A DNA stretch of 57,755 nt from Pseudomonadota bacterium. GTDB taxonomy: Bacteria; Pseudomonadota; Gammaproteobacteria; Acidiferrobacterales; UBA6901. The notes below the pieces were generated by a model. It worked only from the letters and a program-made list of their open reading frames with translations. It made no database searches and was not told where the DNA came from. The DNA lies in assembly GCA_021819085.1 (NCBI GenBank), contig JAKASJ010000022.1, positions 1 to 57,755 on the forward strand, written 5' to 3'. The number at the start of each line of letters is the position of its first letter. The stretch's first letter is position 1. Positions 25,171-33,858 of the stretch are shown piece by piece. Position numbers and translations under genes: made by a program.

Positions 25171-26777
25171 CCTCCCTCCCTGTCCTCATCCTGCTCGTCT
25201 GCAGACTCGGCATCGGCAACGTGCGGATGCCTGATGGCCATGACCAGCATGATGATGCCGGCACCGACCAAGTTGAGAAGCGCAAAGATCCCGAGCACCA
25301 GCCACAGGCTCGGTGGCCGGCTGGTGGGCATAACCGGCTGCGGCGCGGAGCGGTGCCGTGCGACAGCCGGGACCGGCGTCGATTTGGCGGTAACCGACGG
25401 TGGCGCCGGCTTTGCCGATTGGGCCGCAGCCGGAAGCGGGACGGCAGTGGGCGGCAGGGCTGCGGGCAAGGGCACCGGCGTGGGGTTCACGTAGAAATAC
25501 CGTACCGTCTCGCGCTCGAAGGTCTTGCCCTTGGCGATGAAGGTTACTTTGTCGAGACCCGCTTTCCAGAAAAGCACCCGCCCAGAGTAGACCCCGTCCC
25601 CCACCGTCTTGCCGGGAGGGGGCAAAGGCGCATGGAGCCGGTATCTGCCGGTCACCTCGTCGCCTTGCCGGACGATCACCTGCATCCGGGTCGTTGCCAG
25701 CACCTGCGGCTCGGTGACCGTCTGACCGGCGCGCGCAAGCCATGCCCGAAGCATCAGTTCGGATCCCTGCAGCACGCCGTGGATGCTGTCATCGGTCATG
25801 AGCTTCAGATCGGTAAGCACGTAGGCCTTGTCGGCGCCAGAACTGGCGAGCACCGCCCAGCGGCCGGGATCGGGATGGGGGACGGTGATCATGTCGAAAA
25901 GCGTGGAGCCAAACCAGCGCATGGACGGCAGCGCGGTATGTGCGCTGTAGCGTACGCCGCGCGGATTCTGCAACACGATTTTCACCCCGGCGCCGCTCTT
26001 TGAGGCCACCACCGTAACTTCTTTCACGGAATCGTCGACCAGGAAGCGCCCGCCTTTGACGACGAGCATGTTGGGGTGCTTGGTGCTCTCGAAAATGTCG
26101 GTGAAGACGCGGTGAAGGTCGGTATCGGTACGCGCAAGCCGGAACTGCCCCAACGTGTCCCGCGCGATGATTCCGAGCAGTGCAGCGTCGGAATTCGCGG
26201 TAAAGGCAATCGTGTCGACACGTATTCCCTGTTTCCTGAGCTGCGGCAGCAACTGGGTCTCGATCCGCCGCGTCAGGGATCTGTCGAGCGTCCTGTGCCC
26301 CGTATCCATCTTGCCGTCGGACATGAGGATGATGTAGCGACGTCGATCGGGATTCCCTTCCCGCACGAGCATCTTCTGGGCGCTGCGCAGCGCATCATAG
26401 AGGTTCGTGTGCGCGCCGCGCGAGGAAATCCTGTCGATGGCATCGAACAGCAGCCGCCGGTCACGCACCGGCTGGGGCGCAGTGAGCCCGATCACCGGAT
26501 AGCCCAGGTCGCTGAAGCTGATCACTGCGACCCGGTCGTCGACGCCCAGCAGCGACACGAAGAGCTTTGCCGCCGGCACCCGGAGCCTGAGCGGGTCATT
26601 GTATTTCATGCTTCCCGAGCTATCGATCGTCAGCACCGCGTCAATGCCGTGATCGGCGGCGGCTTGCGCCGGCCACATCGAGAGCAGCAACATCAGCACC
26701 ACCGCGGTTGCGCCCGCCCACCGAGTAAGCCGGCATCCGGCAGGGGGATCGAATCGCCCAGATGCAGCGGCTGCCAT
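25167..26777 (-). CDS. Membrane-anchored VWA-domain protein
   Basis: This 536-residue protein starts with a signal peptide (AVVLMLLLSMWPAQA). A VWA domain follows (about 45-230) with MIDAS motif DSSGS at 52-56 and further metal-side features in ISFSDLGYP and LMSDGKMD. The middle (about 235-420) is beta-rich. A Pro/Ala-rich linker (about 425-480) leads to one membrane helix (WLVLGIFALLNLVGAGIIMLV) and an acidic tail. The large domains should be periplasmic, where VWA folds mediate protein-protein contact. ATG 26777 lacks a nearby ribosome binding site; GGAGG lies 23 bases upstream, just before an in-frame CTG at 26795, so the true start is uncertain. Confidence 0.8.
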   Translation of the reverse strand: MAAAASGRFDPPAGCRLTRWAGATAVVLMLLLSMWPAQAAADHGIDAVLTIDSSGSMKYNDPLRLRVPAAKLFVSLLGVDDRVAVISFSDLGYPVIGLTAPQPVRDRRLLFDAIDRISSRGAHTNLYDALRSAQKMLVREGNPDRRRYIILMSDGKMDTGHRTLDRSLTRRIETQLLPQLRKQGIRVDTIAFTANSDAALLGIIARDTLGQFRLARTDTDLHRVFTDIFESTKHPNMLVVKGGRFLVDDSVKEVTVVASKSGAGVKIVLQNPRGVRYSAHTALPSMRWFGSTLFDMITVPHPDPGRWAVLASSGADKAYVLTDLKLMTDDSIHGVLQGSELMLRAWLARAGQTVTEPQVLATTRMQVIVRQGDEVTGRYRLHAPLPPPGKTVGDGVYSGRVLFWKAGLDKVTFIAKGKTFERETVRYFYVNPTPVPLPAALPPTAVPLPAAAQSAKPAPPSVTAKSTPVPAVARHRSAPQPVMPTSRPPSLWLVLGIFALLNLVGAGIIMLVMAIRHPHVADAESADEQDEDREGG

Positions 26778-27974
26778 GTATACCGAGAAACGCAGAAACC
26801 CTCCCTGATCGATCAGGTCATTGATTGCCAAAGTATAGCCGCTCGTTTGCACAGCCGAGCGCGGTCCGAGAGTCGCCTCCGCGGTCTCGCCGCAGTGATT
26901 CCAACCGCGGCCGCAGGCGGGCATTTCCGGTTCCGGTGTAGCGGTTGCAAGGCTGTTCGGAAACCAGCCTGGCCCTGGCGTCATCCGGCTTGTCAGCGGG
27001 TCGGCGTCAGGGGCCGCCCGGGATCGTTAGAGGCAGATATCGGCCTGGACATATAAAATATCATTTTTTTTTCAACAACTTATATAGTACGTGTTGATCG
27101 ACTTCTGCGCCGGCACGCGCCGATTGGAGCGACAGCGACCGGTGGGTTAAGCTATTTGAAGGCGGCGGCAGGGACCCCTCCGCCAACCGGATTGCCGAAG
27201 GACTCATCGACCGCAATCGACAACCAGGGAGTGCGATTACGTTTCATGCGGATCAGCACGACTCGACTGCAGCACGACTTCCCGGCCCCGGGAATCCGGG
27301 GAACGCCGCCGGGGGCGTCACAGAGCCACGCGGTTATGGCGCCTTCCGATGCCTCGGGACGCCGCCACGATGGGGGCGCGGCGCGCTGGTCACGCCCGCC
27401 GGTGGTGCGCGTGGTGGAAGGCGCGCTGGTGGAGAAAGCCCCGAATTCGGATACCGCCTGGCCGGCGGTCCGACGGATGACTGCACTGCGGGGTCGAATA
27501 ATTCCGGCCCCCGGAGGACAGCCGGGCGAGGATGCGCACTCGCGCAGCGCGATCTCGGCGTACGCGGGAACCGGCAGCACCGACCGCCAGGGCTCGCTGC
27601 TCAACCGCTACGCGTAGGAACCTGGCGGACTGCGGAAGACTCAAGGCCGGACGGCGGAGCCAGGTACAGGGCGCATCCGGGTCCGGACCGTGTGGCGCAT
27701 CGCCGGTTGCAGGATACACCGATGTCCACCGACGGGATGGAGTGCCGGACAGCGCGTCCGCGCACGACCGGTCTCGCCTGAATCGGACATTCGCCGTGCC
27801 TTGAGTGCTGCTCCTTGTCCGGAAGGGACCGTTGACGCGCCGCCGAAGCAGGCAGGCAGGAACATCCGGAGCGGGTGTGCACGGGATTCTGTCCCAAGAC
27901 ACCGGCGGATGAAAATCGAAGCGCGCGTGGCGGCTGCAATCCCGGCCATCCGCAACCAAAGGCCGGACCATCAC
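26778..27974. other. 1.2-kb non-coding gap with an AT-rich island
   Basis: I find no convincing gene. The 27152-27617 part has long open frames on both strands, typical of high GC, without motifs. An AT-rich island at 27049-27105 contains a nine-T run and stands out sharply from the GC-rich surroundings. It may carry the promoter of the VWA operon (minus strand). A small RNA or a decayed gene cannot be ruled out. Confidence 0.4.
27051..27078 (-). promoter_or_regulatory. Candidate promoter of the VWA/coiled-coil operon
   Basis: On the minus strand TTGTTG (27078-27073) and TTATAT (27056-27051) are 16 bases apart within an AT-rich island about 270 bases upstream of the VWA start. The match to consensus is partial, and the leader would be long. 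Confidence 0.25.
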
Positions 27975-28862
27975 ATGCCGAGCGACATCGACGAATCCAG
28001 CGCCCTGCATCGGCCGGACGGGGTCACCATCGCCTACCGGCGGTGGTCGGCGGGAGCCGGCTCTGCAGGCCTGATCGTGCTCATCCACGGAATGGCCAGC
28101 AACATGACGCGCTGGTCGGAGTTTGTCCGCAACACGGCGCTCAGGCAGAGCTGGGATATTGTGCGTCTCGACTTGCGCGGCCACGCCGGATCGATCGTGC
28201 GCGCGCGACTCGGGATGTCTCTGTGGTGCGACGACATCGCCGCGATCCTCGAAGCCGAACGGCACTCCCGGGCGGTGCTGATCGGCCATTGTCTCGGGGC
28301 GAATATTGCCCTGCAGTTCGCTGCCCGCCATCCGGAGCAGACCCGCGGTCTGGTGCTGATCGAACCGATGCTGCCTGAGGCGCTGTCCGGCCCGCTCCGG
28401 ACCATCCGTGCGCTGAGGCCCTGCGTCGCGGCGCTGGCTGCGGGCCTGCGCGTCGCGAACCGGATGGGCATTTACCGGCGGCGCATACCGCCGCTGGATC
28501 TCGAGTACCTAGACCGGGTTACACGTCTGGCCATGGCGACAGATCATAGCGCGCAATCCCTGACACGGCGCTATGCCTCTCCGTGGCAGGACCTGAAGTT
28601 CATGCCGAGCGCCAATTACCTGGAAGATCTGCTGGCGGTCAGCGGCCCCCTTCCTCCGTTGACCAAGGTGCGCGCGCCATCACTGGCGCTGCTTTCGACG
28701 GGTGCCGCATTCAGCGACCTGGAGCGCACGCGCGAATTGCTGGCGCAGCTCAGCGGGTGCCGCATCCTCACACTGGATTCCCGTCACTGGATTCCGACCG
28801 AGGCGCCCGATGCCATGCGCCAGGCAGTCGAGCACTGGTGCGCGGGTCTCGGCGCTGGCTAG
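27975..28862 (+). CDS. Alpha/beta-hydrolase with Cys at the nucleophile position
   Basis: This 295-residue protein has the alpha/beta-hydrolase order: oxyanion-side LIVLIHGMASN (about 33-43), RLDLRGHAGS (64-73), nucleophile elbow IGHCLGANIALQFAARHP with Cys at 106 in place of Ser, LVLIEPML, and a late SRHWIPTEAP giving the catalytic His. A lid region lies around 140-220. Cys nucleophiles are known in dienelactone hydrolase (GYCLG), but the rest of this protein looks like ordinary esterase/lipase or MhpC-like members. Substrate is unknown. ATG 27975 is chosen because the conserved part starts there; ATG 27909 is an alternative. It is convergent with hrpB. Confidence 0.78.
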   Translation: MPSDIDESSALHRPDGVTIAYRRWSAGAGSAGLIVLIHGMASNMTRWSEFVRNTALRQSWDIVRLDLRGHAGSIVRARLGMSLWCDDIAAILEAERHSRAVLIGHCLGANIALQFAARHPEQTRGLVLIEPMLPEALSGPLRTIRALRPCVAALAAGLRVANRMGIYRRRIPPLDLEYLDRVTRLAMATDHSAQSLTRRYASPWQDLKFMPSANYLEDLLAVSGPLPPLTKVRAPSLALLSTGAAFSDLERTRELLAQLSGCRILTLDSRHWIPTEAPDAMRQAVEHWCAGLGAG

Positions 28863-28882
28863 ACCCCGGCAGGTCCCGGTAT

Positions 28883-31435
28883 TCAAACCGTCCCGCGCCT
28901 GCGGACGCTGCGTGCGGTCGGTACCGCCTTCCACGGGTCGTCCGGCCACGGGTGCCTGGGATAGCGGCCCTTGAGCTCCTTGCGAACATCGGCGTAGGTG
29001 CGGTTCCAGAACCCGCGCAGATCCTGCGTCACCTGGATCGGGCGGCGCGCCGGTGACAGCAGGTGCAGCGTTACCGGCACCCGGTCACGCGCCACGCGCG
29101 GCGTGTCGGCAAGCCCGAAAAGTTCCTGCAACTTCACCGCCAGCACCGGCGCCGCATACGGCTGGTATTCCAGCGCAACAAGCGAACCGCTCGGCACTCT
29201 GAGGTGCGTGGGTGCATCGCGTCCGAGTCGCTGACTCTGGCTCCAGTCGAGGCATCCGGTCAGAATGCGAACCAGGTCGAGCCGCGCAAGGTGTTCGCGC
29301 CGCGTCACGCCGTCGAGATGCGGTCCGAGCCAGTCATCGAGCATGGCGTCGAGGGCGCGGTCCGAAACATCCGGCCAGTCCTCCTCGGGAAACCAGCCGC
29401 GCATGCACAGCACCCGGATCTGCCATTGCCGCGCCTCTTTGCTCCACGGCAGCGCCTGCAACCCGAGTTGCCGAATGCCATCAATGACGGCGGCGCGCAA
29501 CATCGCGGGCGGCACCTTCGAAAGCGGCGCACTGGCAAGCAGCAGCGCGCCCATGCGTTGCTCGCGACGGGCAATGACGGATTGCTGCTGAATATCCCAG
29601 CGCACCACCTCTTCGCTGCGCAGATGCTCTGCAAACAGGCGTTCAAGATCGTGCGCGGCAAGAGGCGCCGCGAGGTGAATCAGTCCTTCCGGATTTGCCG
29701 CGGCGCCGGTGCATTCCGGCGCGCCGGAATCGGCATTGGCCACCGCCAGAAACGGGTGGCACAGGCCCGTTTCCCGCTCGGGCAACCGCACTCCCCGTCC
29801 GTGAACCAGGACATATCTGGATCCGGCGCCGGCCCGGCGCATCGCAACGCGATCCGGGTAGGCCAGCGCCAGCAACTTGCCCACATCGGTGGCGGCAAAG
29901 ACACTATCCGGAGCAGGCGCTGCGACCAGACGGCGAAACTGGCGCGCCGCCTGATCCGCGCGCGCGCAGCGTTCGGCATCGGCGCCGCGCGTCTGTGCCG
30001 TGCGCCGCCCCTGGACGCGGAAGTCACGCAGCACCTCGACGCGCACGCTCAGATCGCAGGACAGGCGTGCTTCGCCCGCAAGGATATCGCGTTCCGAGAT
30101 CAGCGCAGCAACATCGCACGCCAACGCGATCAGCCCTTCGCTGCGCGCAGCCATCAGCATATGGGAAAGCCGCGGATGCAGCGGCAACTGCGCCATGCTG
30201 CGGCCCACGGCACTGATCCGCCCGTCGGAGTCGAGGGCTCCCAGCTGGCGCAGCAGCTCGCGCGCCTGGGCTAGGGCGGCGGCGGGCGGCGGATCAAGCC
30301 AGGACAGACTCGCGGTATCGTGCACGCCCCACGCTGCCAGCTCCAGAGCGAGAGGCGCCAGATCTGCACCGCGTATTTCCGGAGTCGTCTGGGGCAACAG
30401 CCCGCGCTGCGTGCTTTCGCTCCATAGCCGCAGACATACGCCCGGCGCGGTTCGTCCGGCACGTCCGCTGCGCTGATCGGCGGAAGCGCGCGAGATCCTC
30501 TGGGTCACCAGCCGGGTGAGGCCGCTCTTCGGGTCAAACTGCGGCATGCGCGCATACCCCGAGTCGATCACCACGCGTATGCCGTCGATGGTAAGGCTGG
30601 TTTCCGCAATGGGAGTCGCCAGCACCACTTTGCGTCTGGCCCCCGGACTACAGGGACGTATGGCGCGCTCCTGAAGTTCCCACGGCAGATCGCCATAGAG
30701 CGGAAAAACCTCCAGCGCATCCAGTGCCAGCCTGTCTTCGAGCAGTTCCCGGGTGCGGCGGATCTCCCGGGCACCCGGCAAAAATGCCAAGACATCACCC
30801 TCGTAATCACGCAACGCGCGAGCGACTGCCTGTGCGACGGACTCGGCCAGAGGCCCGGCGGGGTCGCGCGCGCAGTACTGCACCGTCACCGGAAAGCTGC
30901 GCCCCGGGCTGGCGACGATCGGCGCCCGGCCGAGAAGCTGCGATACCGCGGCGCCGTCCAGGGTTGCGGACATCACCAGAATACGCAGATCCTCGCGCAG
31001 GCCGCGCTGGCTGTCGAGCGCCAGCGCAAGTGCCAGGTCACCATGAAGATGGCGCTCGTGGAACTCGTCGAAAATCACCATCCCCACTCCATCGAGTCCC
31101 GGATCCGTTTGCAGGCGGCGAGTGAGAATGCCTTCGGTCACGACTTCTATGCGTGTGCGTGCCGACACCCTGCTTTCGAAGCGTATGCGATAACCGACCG
31201 TCCCGCCCGTCTGCTCGCCGTATAGCTCGGCCATGCGGGCGGCAGCCGCCCGTGCCGCAAGGCGTCGCGGCTCCAGAATCACTATGGACCGCCCGGCGAG
31301 CCAGGGCTCCTCGAGCAGCGCCGCAGGCACCAACGTCGTCTTGCCAGCCCCGGGGGGCGCCTGCAGCACGACAGACCGGTGGGCAGCGAGCGCCGCACGC
31401 AGTTGCGGCAATGCCTCTTCGATCGGCAGAGTCAT
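28883..31435 (-). CDS. hrpB: ATP-dependent helicase HrpB
   Basis: The 850-residue product is a DEAH-box RNA helicase of the HrpB family. Motifs in order are Walker A GAGKTT (about 26), DEFHERH (about 119, the DEAH variant typical of HrpB), SATLDG (about 155), a helicase C-terminal domain with RSGRAGR (about 325), a helicase-associated domain and the HrpB C-terminal domain ending with GRYPRHPWPDDPW. Length matches the family. The physiological substrate in most bacteria is not settled. The start (ATG 31435) is 17 bases after the stop of the hydroxyacid dehydrogenase gene, so it is likely in the same transcript. Confidence 0.93.
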   Translation of the reverse strand: MTLPIEEALPQLRAALAAHRSVVLQAPPGAGKTTLVPAALLEEPWLAGRSIVILEPRRLAARAAAARMAELYGEQTGGTVGYRIRFESRVSARTRIEVVTEGILTRRLQTDPGLDGVGMVIFDEFHERHLHGDLALALALDSQRGLREDLRILVMSATLDGAAVSQLLGRAPIVASPGRSFPVTVQYCARDPAGPLAESVAQAVARALRDYEGDVLAFLPGAREIRRTRELLEDRLALDALEVFPLYGDLPWELQERAIRPCSPGARRKVVLATPIAETSLTIDGIRVVIDSGYARMPQFDPKSGLTRLVTQRISRASADQRSGRAGRTAPGVCLRLWSESTQRGLLPQTTPEIRGADLAPLALELAAWGVHDTASLSWLDPPPAAALAQARELLRQLGALDSDGRISAVGRSMAQLPLHPRLSHMLMAARSEGLIALACDVAALISERDILAGEARLSCDLSVRVEVLRDFRVQGRRTAQTRGADAERCARADQAARQFRRLVAAPAPDSVFAATDVGKLLALAYPDRVAMRRAGAGSRYVLVHGRGVRLPERETGLCHPFLAVANADSGAPECTGAAANPEGLIHLAAPLAAHDLERLFAEHLRSEEVVRWDIQQQSVIARREQRMGALLLASAPLSKVPPAMLRAAVIDGIRQLGLQALPWSKEARQWQIRVLCMRGWFPEEDWPDVSDRALDAMLDDWLGPHLDGVTRREHLARLDLVRILTGCLDWSQSQRLGRDAPTHLRVPSGSLVALEYQPYAAPVLAVKLQELFGLADTPRVARDRVPVTLHLLSPARRPIQVTQDLRGFWNRTYADVRKELKGRYPRHPWPDDPWKAVPTARSVRRRGTV

Positions 31436-31452
31436 CAGGTTGGAGGCTTCGC

Positions 31453-32412
31453 CTATGCCACTCGGTTGCGGGCTTCGCCGCGAAAAAATGCGGCGATGTT
31501 TTCGATCACTTCGTCCGCCAGTCGCTGCTGCGCCTGACGGCTCGCCCAGGCAATGTGCGGCGTGACGAGCAGATTCGGCAACCCTGCCGATATCAGCGGG
31601 TGATCCGCAGCCGGCGGCTCCTCCCCGAGCACGTCCAGACAGGCACCTGCGAGATGCCCGCCACGCAGCGCCGCAAGCAGTTCGGTCTCGTCGACAATGC
31701 CGCCGCGGGCGGTATTGATCAGTATGGTGGTGGGCTTCATGCGCGCCAGCTCGTCACGTCCGATCAGGTTGCGTGTCTGCGGCGTGAGCGGCACGTGCAG
31801 GCTTATGATGTCGGAGTCCGACAATACCCGATCGAACGCCGCACGCTGCGGCCGCACCTTCTCTGCGCCGCGCCGCTCCGCCAGCAGCACGTTCATGCCG
31901 AACGCCTCGCCGAGTCGTGCCACCGACTGGCCGAGCGCGCCAGCTCCCACGATGCCGAGGGTGGCGCCCGCCAGATCTTCGATGGATTCGGTTAGCAGGC
32001 AGAATGAGTCCGAACGTGCCCATTCACCGGCCTGCACCGCCTGTCGATAGCGCAACAGATTGCGACGCAACGCGAGCAGCATGGCGAAGACATGCTCCGG
32101 CACGCTGTGGATCGCATACCCGCGCACGTTGCACACCGCCACATTGCGGCGCCGCGCCGCATCCACGTCCACGTTATCGACACCAGTTGCCGCGCACGCA
32201 ACCAGCCGCAGGCGCGGCAGCTGTTCGATCAGCGCAGCCGGCAGGGGGACCTTGTTCGTGACCACGACCTCGGCATCCCGGGCACGCTCCAGAACCAGCT
32301 CCGGCGGTGTATGGGAATGATCGCGCCAGGATCGGCCGGCCACACCCGCGCCTGCCGGAGCGAAACGCACCGTGGCTGCAAAGGTACCGCGATCAAGAAA
32401 GACGATGCTCAT
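31453..32412 (-). CDS. D-2-hydroxyacid dehydrogenase
   Basis: This 319-residue NAD(P)-dependent enzyme has the Rossmann motif GIVGAGALGQSVA (about 150), the catalytic Arg in NTARGGIVDE (about 234), Glu in LGEEPPAADHP (about 263) and His in VTPHIAWAS (about 287). It interconverts a 2-keto acid and a D-2-hydroxy acid; the sequence is nearest to glycerate/hydroxypyruvate reductase-type members, but the substrate cannot be fixed by eye. It is preceded by the flavoprotein gene (84 bases) and followed closely by hrpB. Confidence 0.87.
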   Translation of the reverse strand: MSIVFLDRGTFAATVRFAPAGAGVAGRSWRDHSHTPPELVLERARDAEVVVTNKVPLPAALIEQLPRLRLVACAATGVDNVDVDAARRRNVAVCNVRGYAIHSVPEHVFAMLLALRRNLLRYRQAVQAGEWARSDSFCLLTESIEDLAGATLGIVGAGALGQSVARLGEAFGMNVLLAERRGAEKVRPQRAAFDRVLSDSDIISLHVPLTPQTRNLIGRDELARMKPTTILINTARGGIVDETELLAALRGGHLAGACLDVLGEEPPAADHPLISAGLPNLLVTPHIAWASRQAQQRLADEVIENIAAFFRGEARNRVA

Positions 32413-32496
32413 AGTTCATTTAACGCCGTTCGCTGCTGCCTGCGCCGTCGCAAAGGCCTAAAGACATGGGCGCATCCGCAGTCATCCGGCGAAGCC

Positions 32497-33855
32497 TCAC
32501 TGGCGGGGGCCGCTGCCGGACTTGCGCGCCACGGTTGCAGCGATAAGCACCGGGTCGTAAACCGGCGCGAATGGCGGCGCATAGCACAGGTCGAGCGACT
32601 CCACATCGTGCACACTCATGCGTGCACGCAGCGCCGTGGCGAAAACGTCGATGCGCTTGGCGACGGTGTCGGCTCCGGCCATCTGTGCGCCGAGCAGCCG
32701 GCCGCTGCCACGCTCGACGAATACCACCGTCGTGATCGGCGCCGAACCCGGATAGTGATGACCGCGGCTGCTGTGGCGCGAAACGCTCGAAAGGACGTCC
32801 AGACCGTAACCGCCGATTTCCGCAGCGCCAACCCCGGTGCGCGCAACTTCAAGATCGAATACCCGGAACCCGGCGGTTCCCGCGATGCCGGCAAAGCGCT
32901 CGTCGCCGCCCGCCGCATTGGCGCCGGCAATCTTGCCCTGCTTGTTGGCGGTCGTGCCGAGAGGTATGTAGGCCGGGCGGCGCAGCACTTCGTGAAACGC
33001 CTCGGCGCAGTCTCCGGCAGCGAAGATGCCGTCGATGTTGGTTCTCTGCATCGCATCCACGGCAATTGCCCCGGTTGCGCCCAGCTGCACACCGGCCGAC
33101 TGCGCCAGCACAACGCTCGGGCGCACTCCGACCGATACAATCACCAGGTCGGCGGCCACCTCGCCCTTGTCGGTGCGCACGATCAGGCCCTGGCCAGCAG
33201 CGTCAATCCCCTGCACGGTCACACCGGTGTCGACGTGCACGCCGTGACGATGCAGCTGTTCGGCAACGATGTCCGAGATAACCGGCTCAAAGCCTGGAAT
33301 GACCTGGCTCGCGCGCTCCAGAACGTGCACCGCCAGGCCACGCTGGCTCAGCACGTCGGCCATCTCCATGCCGATATAGCCGGCACCTATGATCGTGGCG
33401 CGGCGTGGCGCCACCTCGTCGATGAAGTGCTTGATCGCTGCCCCATCGGTCAGTTCGCGCAGCAGGAACACGCCCGGCAGGTCCAGTCCCGAGATCGGAG
33501 GACGAACGGCTTGCGCTCCGGTCGCGATCACCAGCCTGTCGTAGCGCTGCGTGTAATCCCGCACGGCAGCGTGATCGCGGACCGCAAGCTCCCTGCGATC
33601 TGGATCGATCGCGCGCACTTCATGGCGGGTACGCACGTCGATTCCACGGACGTGCCTGAATTCCTCGGCGGTAATGACCACCAGATCATCGATGTCACGC
33701 TGCGGATCCTGGATGTTGTACGGCATCCCGCAGGCCCCATAAGAGACATACGGACCACGTTCGAGGGCGATGACCTCGGCGTCCGGCATACGCCGCTTTG
33801 CCTGGCTGGCGGCGCTCATGCCGGCTGCAACACCGCCGATGACTACGATCTGCAT
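32497..33855 (-). CDS. CoA-disulfide reductase / NADH oxidase-like flavoprotein
   Basis: This 452-residue protein belongs to the pyridine nucleotide-disulfide reductase superfamily. FAD binding is by VVIGGVAAGMSAA at the N-terminus, and the single redox Cys42 sits in SYGACGMPY, the position of Cys43 of CoA-disulfide reductase. An NADH-binding motif GAGYIGMEMADVL (about 160) and the second FAD motif GIFAAGDCAE (about 280) follow, then the dimerisation domain (about 330-445). CoA-disulfide reduction, polysulfide reduction or NADH oxidation are all possible in this family. It starts three bases after the ArsM-like stop, which suggests a shared role with it. Confidence 0.85.
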   Translation of the reverse strand: MQIVVIGGVAAGMSAASQAKRRMPDAEVIALERGPYVSYGACGMPYNIQDPQRDIDDLVVITAEEFRHVRGIDVRTRHEVRAIDPDRRELAVRDHAAVRDYTQRYDRLVIATGAQAVRPPISGLDLPGVFLLRELTDGAAIKHFIDEVAPRRATIIGAGYIGMEMADVLSQRGLAVHVLERASQVIPGFEPVISDIVAEQLHRHGVHVDTGVTVQGIDAAGQGLIVRTDKGEVAADLVIVSVGVRPSVVLAQSAGVQLGATGAIAVDAMQRTNIDGIFAAGDCAEAFHEVLRRPAYIPLGTTANKQGKIAGANAAGGDERFAGIAGTAGFRVFDLEVARTGVGAAEIGGYGLDVLSSVSRHSSRGHHYPGSAPITTVVFVERGSGRLLGAQMAGADTVAKRIDVFATALRARMSVHDVESLDLCYAPPFAPVYDPVLIAATVARKSGSGPRQ

Positions 33856-33858
33856 GGC

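Noticed and set aside
27152-27617. About 150-codon open frames on both strands
   Set aside because: Both are typical of GC-rich non-coding DNA; no motif or ribosome binding site.
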